Origin: Chitinophagaceae bacterium UBA3430
GTDB taxonomy: Bacteria > Bacteroidota > Bacteroidia > Chitinophagales > Chitinophagaceae
DNA length: 19,560 bases
Reading direction: 5' to 3'
Assembly: GCA_002378975.1 (NCBI GenBank)
Contig: DFST01000089.1
Location: 1 to 19,560 of the forward strand
The notes under the pieces are model-generated. The model searched no databases. It saw only the letters and a list, made by a program, of their open reading frames with translations, and was not told where the DNA came from. Of this stretch, positions 8,141 through 14,691 are shown piece by piece (positions within the stretch are counted from its first letter, which is position 1; each line of letters opens with the position of its first letter). A program made the translations under genes and the position numbers.

Positions 8141-8872
8141 CTATTCGACGGCGTAATCGATGCGAATGGTGATCGATGCAGTTTTATTCTTGGAAGAGGT
8201 ATTGAATACGCCTCCAAACGAATAATCTTCATCGCTGTTCTGTCCGGTGATTTGAAAAACACCCATGGCCGCTTTCTTGATCTTACCCAGATCACTCCCT
8301 GAATTCTTGGCGATGGTTTGGGCGCGTTCTTGTGCATCCGCACTGGCCTTGGCCAACAGATCGATCTTCAACTCGGAGAGTTTGGTGTAGAAATAGGAAG
8401 GATTGGACGAATTGAACTCGATGCCGCTTTCGATGAGTTCGGTAACCTCGCGGGAGATCTTCTCCACTTTTTCTATGTCGCGCGAATCAACCGTGACACT
8501 TTGTTTCAAATTATATCCGGTGAACTCTGTACCCAAGGTACGCCCTTCCGAATCATAGCGGGTATTGAATTCTTTTTCAATGGATACGGAAGAGAAAACC
8601 AATTCCGACTCTTTAACGCCTTTGCCGGTGAGGTATTCCCGAATCGTTTGTTCATCTTTTTTGAGTTGGGCGTAGGCCGTGCGCAATTCCATGGTCTTGC
8701 GGCTGTAATTGCCGGCCCAAACGATCTGATCGCTGACAAAATCACGCTCCGCCAATCCGGTGACCGTGATGGTCTCGTTGGCTTTATATTTGTACTTGTA
8801 GGCAGCACTCAAGATCAGCACACCGACCAACGATGCGAAGGCGATGATCGTGGTCTTGATGTAAGGTTTCAT
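8141..8872 (-). CDS. SIMPL-domain (DUF541) membrane-anchored periplasmic protein
   Basis: A 243-residue protein with one N-terminal hydrophobic segment (about residues 8-25, TIIAFASLVGVLILSAAY), probably an uncleaved anchor or signal, followed by a single SIMPL/DUF541 domain (about 33-243). Diagnostic features are the opening ITVTGLAERDFVSDQIVW, a central ELVFSSVSIEKEF strand, a FTGYNLKQSVTV strand, and the AQERAQTIAKNSGSDLGKI helix before a final TASITIRIDYAVE strand. SIMPL proteins occur widely in periplasmic or outer-membrane contexts; some are oligomeric, and no enzymatic role is established. It is convergent with guaB and divergent from lnt, across a 95-nt gap that must carry promoters for both. 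The family call is firm; the function is unknown. Confidence 0.88.
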   Translation of the reverse strand: MKPYIKTTIIAFASLVGVLILSAAYKYKYKANETITVTGLAERDFVSDQIVWAGNYSRKTMELRTAYAQLKKDEQTIREYLTGKGVKESELVFSSVSIEKEFNTRYDSEGRTLGTEFTGYNLKQSVTVDSRDIEKVEKISREVTELIESGIEFNSSNPSYFYTKLSELKIDLLAKASADAQERAQTIAKNSGSDLGKIKKAAMGVFQITGQNSDEDYSFGGVFNTSSKNKTASITIRIDYAVE

Positions 8873-8921
8873 GTTGATTGATTTTAATGTGAAGCTAGAA
8901 TGCCGATTGTGTAGGGAATGT

Positions 8922-8929
8922 TAAAGGTA
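8922..8929 (-). promoter_or_regulatory. Possible -7 box for the SIMPL-domain gene
   Basis: On the - strand this reads TACCTTTA, one fixed position off TAnnTTTG. It would give a leader of roughly 40-45 nt before the ATG at 8872. The -33 region is poor (a TTTC at about 18 nt). Weak candidate, listed because the divergent gap must contain a - strand promoter. Confidence 0.3.
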
Positions 8930-8930
8930 A

Positions 8931-8962
8931 TTTCAACCCCACTCACCGAAAGCCCAAATTTG
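8931..8962 (+). promoter_or_regulatory. Possible promoter of lnt (TTTC - 20 nt - CAAATTTG)
   Basis: CAAATTTG at 8955-8962 matches TAnnTTTG at five of six fixed positions, with TTTC at 8931-8934 as a near -33 element 20 nt upstream. It ends 5 nt before the TTG start at 8968, the same close spacing as at guaB and dprA. It overlaps the proposed divergent promoter region of the SIMPL-domain gene. Confidence 0.4.
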
Positions 8963-8967
8963 CTGAT

Positions 8968-10566
8968 TTGAATCGTCTCCTCCCCCTCTTGCTGGCACTG
9001 ATTGGTGGAACCCTACTATCCATCGGTTGGCCACCGCTGACCTACACACCGCTGCTATTTGTAGCTTGGATCCCACTATTGTGGATGGAGGAAAAAGTAA
9101 AAGGAAAATGGCTGTTTCTGGGATTGACCTACCTCCACCTGCTGATCTGGAATATTCTGACTACCTGGTGGATCTGGCATGCTTCCGGCCCGGGCGCGAT
9201 CGCAGCGATCGTCACGAATAGCCTCCTGATGTGTCTTCCCTGGATGGGTTATCGTTATCTCAAAAACCGAAAAGGGATTCGGTTCGGACTGCTTGGTTTG
9301 ATCGCCGGGTGGATGAGTTTTGAATACCTGCATTTGCAAGATTGGGGACTCAGCTGGCCTTGGCTGACCCTCGGAAACGGACTCGCCACACAACCCAATT
9401 GGATTCAATGGTATGAATACACCGGCACGAGCGGAGGTAGCTTGTGGATCTGGATTGTCAATGCCCTCCTGTTCCTGCAATTCCGTCAACGTTCCCTGCC
9501 TGCCGATGCTCCACGCAAACCCTATCGATGGATTGCATTAGCCGCTATCGGAATCCCCCTCGGGGTTTCCTATTGGATCAAAAGCACAATCACAATCGAG
9601 CAGAATGATGCTTCACACGAAGTTGTACTCCTTCAGCCCAATATTGATCCGTATGAAAAAGTGAGCAGTTATACTTCGTTTCCCGAGCAGTTAACACAAC
9701 TGATCAAAAGCAGTGAAGCGGGTATCACCGATAGCACAACCCTATTGATCTGGCCGGAAACGGCGCTGTATCAGTTAGGCGGAATCGGGGAGAAAGAGTT
9801 GAAGGAAAGGAGTCCGCGGTTTGATTCGTTGTGGAAATTCCTGGCCAGACACCCCAAAATGAAATTATTTACCGGCGTGGAGAGCTATGCGGTTGTGAAA
9901 GAGAAGTCCATCAACAGCATTCCGGCGCCGGACTGGCTGCAAATTCCCGGAACACCCTCGTTCCTCGAAGCATACAATGGAGCGGCGCTCTTGGATTCAT
10001 CGGGGGCTCGTTCCTTTTATCACAAATCCAAATTGGTTCCGGGTGTGGAGACTTTGCCCGGCTTTCTGCACATACTGGACGCCTGGTTTGAAAAGTTTGG
10101 CGGAACCTCCGGCGGATATACACCACAACAAGACCGAACGGTACTGGAATCGGACGATGGATTTCGGCTGGCACCGGCCATTTGTTACGAAAGCATCTAT
10201 GGCGAACACATCAGTCGGTATTTTAAGAAAGAGGCCAACCTGATGGTGATCATCACCAACGACGGTTGGTGGCAAAATACGTCCGGCCACAAACAACACT
10301 GGTTGTATGCCCGTTTACGAGCCATCGAGAATCGACGCTGGGTCGCCCGTAGCGCCAATACCGGTATCAGTGGCTTCATCGATCCGATGGGGAATGAGGT
10401 AAGCCCCCAACCATACGACACCGAAGCCTGCATCCGATTCGCCATACCCATCCAGCTGAATGCCCCTACATTTTATGCACAAACGGGCGACATACTATCG
10501 AAACTGATCTGTGCGTTCTTACTAGGTCTATGGATCTGGGCCTTCGTCACCCGTAGACGCTCTTAA
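8968..10566 (+). CDS. lnt: Apolipoprotein N-acyltransferase Lnt
   Basis: Inner-membrane enzyme that N-acylates the terminal cysteine of lipoproteins, the last maturation step before sorting. 532 residues: a hydrophobic N-terminal half (about 1-200) with several membrane segments, beginning RLLPLLLALIGGTLLSIGWPP; a carbon-nitrogen hydrolase domain (about 218-495); and a last membrane helix (about 505-527). The catalytic triad is visible: E264 in IWPETAL, K355 in YHKSKLVPG and C406 in AICYES, with NDGWW and ARLRAIENRRW downstream. The TTG at 8968 is the only start that keeps the first helix, since no ATG or GTG is better placed. The E-to-K spacing (91 residues) is wider than in E. coli (68), owing to an insert rich in proline and serine. 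It stands alone between the divergent SIMPL gene and the second cargo gene. Confidence 0.96.
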   Translation: MNRLLPLLLALIGGTLLSIGWPPLTYTPLLFVAWIPLLWMEEKVKGKWLFLGLTYLHLLIWNILTTWWIWHASGPGAIAAIVTNSLLMCLPWMGYRYLKNRKGIRFGLLGLIAGWMSFEYLHLQDWGLSWPWLTLGNGLATQPNWIQWYEYTGTSGGSLWIWIVNALLFLQFRQRSLPADAPRKPYRWIALAAIGIPLGVSYWIKSTITIEQNDASHEVVLLQPNIDPYEKVSSYTSFPEQLTQLIKSSEAGITDSTTLLIWPETALYQLGGIGEKELKERSPRFDSLWKFLARHPKMKLFTGVESYAVVKEKSINSIPAPDWLQIPGTPSFLEAYNGAALLDSSGARSFYHKSKLVPGVETLPGFLHILDAWFEKFGGTSGGYTPQQDRTVLESDDGFRLAPAICYESIYGEHISRYFKKEANLMVIITNDGWWQNTSGHKQHWLYARLRAIENRRWVARSANTGISGFIDPMGNEVSPQPYDTEACIRFAIPIQLNAPTFYAQTGDILSKLICAFLLGLWIWAFVTRRRS

Positions 10567-10638
10567 AAAAACTTAACTTCACGGGTCAATGGCCGTATCT
10601 GGAATGGCAGCCGCCTTCCTATACACATTCAACTATCC

Positions 10639-13260
10639 ATGAAAAGAATCCTATTCACACTGTTGCTGTCGCTGGCGTTGTTGAACGCCGAGGCCGCACA
10701 CATCAAGGGAGGATTCTTTTCGTACCAATATCTCGGTCCGGGTCAAGGCACCAATTTAAGATATCGGGTTACACTGACTGTTTACATGATTTGCGATCCG
10801 AGTACCGGACAACTTTCCAATCCGATCAACTTCAGCATATTCAATGCGGCCAATAACCAATTCATCCAAAACATCAGTGTCCCCATCACCAATCAATACA
10901 ACCTGGGAAAAGCAGCCGATGAACCCTGCATCTCGGGTGATCAAAGTGGCTGTTACTATACGATCGTGGTATACGATTTGCCTTCCGTTGAATTAGCGCC
11001 CAGCGCCTCCGGATACATCATCGCCTACCAACGTTGCTGTCGGATCGCCGGTATCAACAACATCCAAACATCGGGCTCGGTAGGCAATACCTTCTCCATT
11101 CAAATTCCCGGCTCCAATGTGTTCGCCGGTGCGGAGACCAACAGCAGCCCCTTATTTTTAGTAAATGACACGGCCATCGTTTGCGCCAATAACTATTTTC
11201 AATATTCTTTCCAGGCCTCTGATGCGAATGGTGATTCATTAGCTTATGAGCTCTGCGATGCGATCCAAGGAGGCGATCAGACGAATAACTCCCCCGCTAC
11301 CGCTGCGAATCCTCCTTATTCAGCGGTTCCTTATTCCTTCTCGTATTCTGGAACCTTTCCACTTGGACCCGCCGTGTCGATCAATCCGCAAACTGGATTG
11401 ATCAGCGGCATCGCCCCCAGCCTTACCGGCGAATACGTAGTATCGGTTTGTGTGAAAGAATTTCGAAGCGGAATCCTCATAGGCACCACCCGAAAAGAAT
11501 TGCACATTCGGGTTGGCGATTGCAATCCACTCAATGCACTGCTAACCCCCAAGCCTACGACTTGCGACGGATTTACCGTAAACTTTTCGAATGAAGCCAC
11601 GAACCCGGCCAATTCGGAATTTGTTTGGTCATTTGGAGAACCCATTCTTGGATCCGGTGATACCTCCTATATAGCTAGTCCAACTCACACCTATTCAGAC
11701 ACCGGTGTGTATAATGTAAAACTGAAAGTTTCCTTGCCCGGTGGACTCTGCGCCGATACGGCCAATCTGATCGTTCGGGTTTATCCCGGCTTCTACCCCG
11801 GTTTCATCGTGGCCGGCAACTGTTTTACCACTCCCTATCAATTCACCGACACCACCCGAACCAATTATGGGATCGTGAATACTTGGTCGTGGAATTTTGG
11901 TGATGGGACCACCCTGGCGGATACATCCCGCAATCAAAATCCGCAGTGGACCTTCGCCACACCCGGACCAAAAACTGCTACGCTTTTCGTATCCAACTCA
12001 AAAGGTTGTTTAGATACCACGCAGGTGAACTTTACCGTGCTTGACAAACCGCTACTCACCCTAGCCTTTCGCGATACCTTGATCTGCGTACCCGATACGT
12101 TGCAATTGCAAGCCAATGGAACAGGCAGTTGGAGCTGGCAACCGAACTACAACATCATCAATCCCAATACGGCCAACCCGCGCGTCTATCCCACTACCAC
12201 CACCTGGTACTACGTAGACCTGTCCGGAAACGGGTGCGCCAACAGAGATTCCATTCAAGTTCGAGTCGTACAAGGTGTCAACTTATCTACCAATCCAGAT
12301 ACCACCATCTGCCGGGGAGATGCCGTTCAACTTCAAGGGTCAGGCAATGCAACCGCATACAGCTGGTCGCCTTCTGTCGGACTCAGCAATCCCAACATCG
12401 CCAACCCAATCGCAACGCCGCTGATTCCACTTGCAGTTTATCAGGTGACCGGTAGCATTGGAACCTGTCGGAGTACCGATCAAGTGGTAATCCGTACCAT
12501 CCCCTATCCACAAGCACAAGCGGGCAACGACCTTACTCTTTGCTTTAATGCGTCCGGACAACTGCAAGGACAAATTGTAGGCAGCTCCTTCCAATGGAAT
12601 CCAACCGCCTACCTAAACAATCCTTCCATCCTCAACCCGTTGGCAACCCCACCGCGTACCACCTTATATAAACTTTTTGTATACGATACCTTGGGCTGTC
12701 CCAAACCCGGCATCGATTCGGTGTTGGTGACTGTTCAACCACGCGTACGAGCCAATGCAGGAAGAGACACCTCCGTGGTGGTGGGCCAACCTCTTCTATT
12801 CAACGGCACAGGTGGAGTGAGTTATACCTGGTCGCCTACCACGGGACTGAACAACCCCAACATCTTTAATCCCATTGGAGTATACGGTGTGAATACAGAC
12901 AGCGTACGCTATAAGTTGGTCGTGCGCGATGCAGCCGGCTGCAGTGATTCCGCCTACATGACCGTCCGCGTATACCGAACCCCCGCCAGCATTTTCGTAC
13001 CTACTGCCTTTACGCCAAATGGCGACGGACTGAACGACCTGGCACGCCCCATCTGTGTGGGCATCAAAAAGATCAATTATTTCACCATCTACAACCGTTG
13101 GGGTCAGGTCGTATTTACCACCAACCAAGACCGACAAGGATGGAACGGCCTGCTGAACGGCGTGCCCCAAGGTTCCGCGGTGTTCGTTTGGACAGTAAGT
13201 GCAGAAGATTACAACGGACTCCAATATTTTGATAAAGGAACCGTTACTTTGATCCGATGA
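10639..13260 (+). CDS. Secreted PKD-repeat protein with type B T9SS C-terminal domain (CHU_C)
   Basis: An 873-residue predicted surface or extracellular protein. Signal peptide at residues 1-19 (KRILFTLLLSLALLNAEA, cleavage before AHIKGG). The N-terminal domain (about 20-290) opens with AHIKGGFFSYQYLG, a beginning common in large Bacteroidota PKD proteins, and carries several paired cysteines. Two PKD domains follow (about 295-385 and 385-468; FVWSFGEP, WSWNFGDGT), then four tandem modules (about 477-777) sharing the pattern WxPxxxLxNPxxxNP. It ends in a gliding-motility-associated C-terminal domain (about 787-873; AFTPNGDGLND, YNRWGQVVF, GTVTLIR), the type B export signal for T9SS. No catalytic motif is seen; an adhesive or structural surface role is an inference. 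No convincing promoter box was found in the 72-nt gap after lnt. The stop overlaps the SDR gene start. Confidence 0.91.
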   Translation: MKRILFTLLLSLALLNAEAAHIKGGFFSYQYLGPGQGTNLRYRVTLTVYMICDPSTGQLSNPINFSIFNAANNQFIQNISVPITNQYNLGKAADEPCISGDQSGCYYTIVVYDLPSVELAPSASGYIIAYQRCCRIAGINNIQTSGSVGNTFSIQIPGSNVFAGAETNSSPLFLVNDTAIVCANNYFQYSFQASDANGDSLAYELCDAIQGGDQTNNSPATAANPPYSAVPYSFSYSGTFPLGPAVSINPQTGLISGIAPSLTGEYVVSVCVKEFRSGILIGTTRKELHIRVGDCNPLNALLTPKPTTCDGFTVNFSNEATNPANSEFVWSFGEPILGSGDTSYIASPTHTYSDTGVYNVKLKVSLPGGLCADTANLIVRVYPGFYPGFIVAGNCFTTPYQFTDTTRTNYGIVNTWSWNFGDGTTLADTSRNQNPQWTFATPGPKTATLFVSNSKGCLDTTQVNFTVLDKPLLTLAFRDTLICVPDTLQLQANGTGSWSWQPNYNIINPNTANPRVYPTTTTWYYVDLSGNGCANRDSIQVRVVQGVNLSTNPDTTICRGDAVQLQGSGNATAYSWSPSVGLSNPNIANPIATPLIPLAVYQVTGSIGTCRSTDQVVIRTIPYPQAQAGNDLTLCFNASGQLQGQIVGSSFQWNPTAYLNNPSILNPLATPPRTTLYKLFVYDTLGCPKPGIDSVLVTVQPRVRANAGRDTSVVVGQPLLFNGTGGVSYTWSPTTGLNNPNIFNPIGVYGVNTDSVRYKLVVRDAAGCSDSAYMTVRVYRTPASIFVPTAFTPNGDGLNDLARPICVGIKKINYFTIYNRWGQVVFTTNQDRQGWNGLLNGVPQGSAVFVWTVSAEDYNGLQYFDKGTVTLIR
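12067..12975 (+). repeat. Four tandem WxPxxxLxNPxxxNP modules in the second T9SS cargo protein
   Basis: Four successive units of about 65-80 codons start near 12067, 12271, 12501 and 12736. Each has a D-T/L-opening with an often present cysteine, an LQxxG strand, then a core motif: WSWQPNYNIINPNTANP, YSWSPSVGLSNPNIANP, FQWNPTAYLNNPSILNP and YTWSPTTGLNNPNIFNP. Each ends in a Y-x-V/L strand and usually a GC or TC pair. The pattern is seen directly; the units are probably Ig-like modules found in many Bacteroidota surface proteins. Confidence 0.8.
13244..13251 (+). promoter_or_regulatory. Possible -7 box inside the end of the cargo gene, before the SDR gene
   Basis: TTACTTTG matches TAnnTTTG at five of six fixed positions and lies 5 nt before the SDR ATG at 13257. 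It also encodes part of the conserved terminal GTVTLIR of the cargo protein, so it may be only coding sequence. Low confidence. Confidence 0.25.
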
Positions 13261-14027
13261 CAACAGCCACTCCCCGTACCATCTTCATCACCGGCGCCAG
13301 TTCCGGATTTGGTAAAGCTTGCGCAGAACGATTTGCCGAAGCCGGCGATCGACTCATCCTAGTGGCTCGAAGAAAAGAACGTCTCGAAGAATTGGCTCGC
13401 TCCCTTCAGGCCGCGCATGGAACCGAATGCTACCTCATTGCGGCCGATGTGCGCGATCAACAAACCATCATCGGGGCGATCGAAGCACTGCCAGCTACTT
13501 GGAGCTCGATTGATGTATTGGTGAACAACGCTGGCCTGGCCTTGGGACGAGATACGTTCGACGAGGCAAACCTCAATGATTGGAATACGATGATCGATAC
13601 CAATCTAAAGGGGTTCTTATACGTCGCCCAGACCGTTGCCAAAAAAATGGTTGCTGCCCAAAAAGGTCATATCCTGAACATTGGATCCATCGCAGGCAAA
13701 GAGGTCTATGAAAAAGGCAATGTATACTGTGCCACCAAATTTGGGGTGGATGCGTTAAGTAAAGCGATGCGAATCGATTTGCTCAAGCACGGGATCAAAG
13801 TGACCGCCATCCATCCGGGGGCTGCCGAAACGGAATTCTCCCTGGTCCGGTTCAAAGGCGATGCCGATACCGCCAAACAAGTATACAACGGATTCACGCC
13901 CCTTTCGGCAGAAGACATTGCAGACGTTGTCTTCTATTGCGCCGGACTCCCTGCGCATGTTTGCATCAACGACCTCACCCTGACCTGTACCCGGCAAGGC
14001 TCCTCAATTCACTTCCACCGAGACTGA
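13257..14027 (+). CDS. Short-chain dehydrogenase/reductase, YdfG-like
   Basis: A 256-residue classical SDR, cytosolic, NAD(P)-dependent. Rossmann fold with ITGASSGFGKA (TGxxxGxG, residues 12-19), DV at the adenine contact, NNAGLALG, and the catalytic residues S144, Y157 and K161 (YCATK), with PGAAETEFS after them. The wording around the active site (GSIAGKEVYEKGNVYCATK) and the C-terminal IADVVFYCAGLPAHVCINDL resemble the YdfG/serine 3-dehydrogenase and 3-hydroxy acid dehydrogenase group, but the substrate cannot be read from the sequence. ARRKERL after the second strand suggests NADP preference. Its ATG overlaps the stop of the cargo gene (ATGA), implying translational coupling or a shared transcript, although the two products work in different compartments. 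Confidence 0.93.
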   Translation: MTTATPRTIFITGASSGFGKACAERFAEAGDRLILVARRKERLEELARSLQAAHGTECYLIAADVRDQQTIIGAIEALPATWSSIDVLVNNAGLALGRDTFDEANLNDWNTMIDTNLKGFLYVAQTVAKKMVAAQKGHILNIGSIAGKEVYEKGNVYCATKFGVDALSKAMRIDLLKHGIKVTAIHPGAAETEFSLVRFKGDADTAKQVYNGFTPLSAEDIADVVFYCAGLPAHVCINDLTLTCTRQGSSIHFHRD

Positions 14028-14067
14028 TTTGCGAAACATCCCCTCGTAGTTTTCCGATTTTCATACC

Positions 14068-14095
14068 TTTTTCTTTTAGTTTAGAAGAAGAAAAA
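14068..14095 (+). repeat. AT-rich inverted repeat between the SDR gene and the small secreted-protein gene
   Basis: TTTTTCTT (14068-14075) and AAGAAAAA (14088-14095) are perfectly complementary; a G-T and an A-T pair extend the stem to ten pairs around a loop of about 8 nt. It lies 41 nt after the SDR stop in a 117-nt gap. It lacks GC pairs and a following T-run on the + strand, so a terminator role is doubtful. Confidence 0.35.
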
Positions 14096-14144
14096 CCTCA
14101 GCCGGCAAGAAGCGGGTATACCTTTATGGCATATCCTACCTACC

Positions 14145-14630
14145 ATGAAAAACAAATTCTTTGCCATTGTCTTGTTGATGGCTTGCACGATCCCGAGCTG
14201 GGGACAATCCCCCACCCGACCCAACGAGAAGATCCGTTTTCAAGCCGACAGCCTCAAAACATTGTATGCAAACGACGGATTCCAACTCCTCAAGGAAACG
14301 CCCTTGAACATGGAGAGTGAATACGAAATTCCGATAGTATTACCCCTGACTCAAGGAACCTACTACCAGTTTGTCTTCATTGGCGAGTTCAGTTCCAAAC
14401 TGTATGAAGTACGCATGTTCGACTGGCGCGAAAAACAAGTGATCTATCAACAAAAGCGTTGGGGCGATGTAGACGGCAACATCATCGCCTATTCCTACAT
14501 TCCTCAAACCTCCGAATATCACATGATGCGACCGGTACAGGTAAATAAACAACAAAAGAAGAATCTGAATGGCTATGTGATGCTTTTCAAAAAAACAGCG
14601 GATGCAACCGCCGCTCACCTGCCTAAATAA
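14145..14630 (+). CDS. Small secreted protein of unknown function
   Basis: 161 residues. A clear Sec signal peptide (residues 1-21: KNKFFAIVLLMACTIPSWGQ, cleavage before or after GQ) followed by a mature part of about 140 residues that I do not recognise. The mature part is mixed alpha/beta, rich in tyrosine, lysine and glutamine (TYYQFVFIGEF, KQVIYQQKRWGD, IIAYSYIP), with no cysteine after the signal and no membrane segment, so it is probably periplasmic or exported. The strand pattern could be a small beta-sandwich, but no family is claimed. The ATG at 14145 places the signal peptide correctly. A TACCTTTA at 14119-14126 is a weak -7 candidate. The gene ends 20 nt before a strong terminator and is convergent with sprA. 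Confidence 0.8.
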   Translation: MKNKFFAIVLLMACTIPSWGQSPTRPNEKIRFQADSLKTLYANDGFQLLKETPLNMESEYEIPIVLPLTQGTYYQFVFIGEFSSKLYEVRMFDWREKQVIYQQKRWGDVDGNIIAYSYIPQTSEYHMMRPVQVNKQQKKNLNGYVMLFKKTADATAAHLPK

Positions 14631-14649
14631 TTGAACTATTGAATTGATC

Positions 14650-14677
14650 AAAGCCCCTTCCACCGAGGGGCTTTTTT
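14650..14677 (+). terminator. Intrinsic terminator between convergent genes
   Basis: A 9-bp perfect stem, AAAGCCCCT (14650-14658) with AGGGGCTTT (14666-14674), 7-nt loop, and a run of six T from 14672 to 14677. It lies 20 nt after the stop of the small secreted-protein gene and 15 nt from the stop of sprA on the other strand. In the - direction the stem is followed by only TTT, so it is strongest for the + strand but may also slow sprA transcripts. Confidence 0.9.
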
Positions 14678-14691
14678 GTTGGCTGGAATCT

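Noticed and set aside
9195..9212. Palindromic GCGATCGC followed by a second CGATCG
   Set aside because: It is inside lnt codons; isolated occurrence gives no sign of a functional site.
10567..10638. Promoter before the second cargo gene (TATCTGGA and TATACACA)
   Set aside because: Both differ from TAnnTTTG at several fixed positions and have no matching -33 element; I see no supportable promoter in this gap.
12067..12975. Possible CRISPR-like repeat array
   Set aside because: The repetition is of protein modules about 65-80 codons long with diverged DNA, inside one open reading frame; there are no identical short direct repeats with spacers.
13937..14320. A 127-codon + strand frame spanning the SDR end and the next gene
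   Set aside because: It overlaps two better supported genes in other frames and has no recognisable domain or signal.
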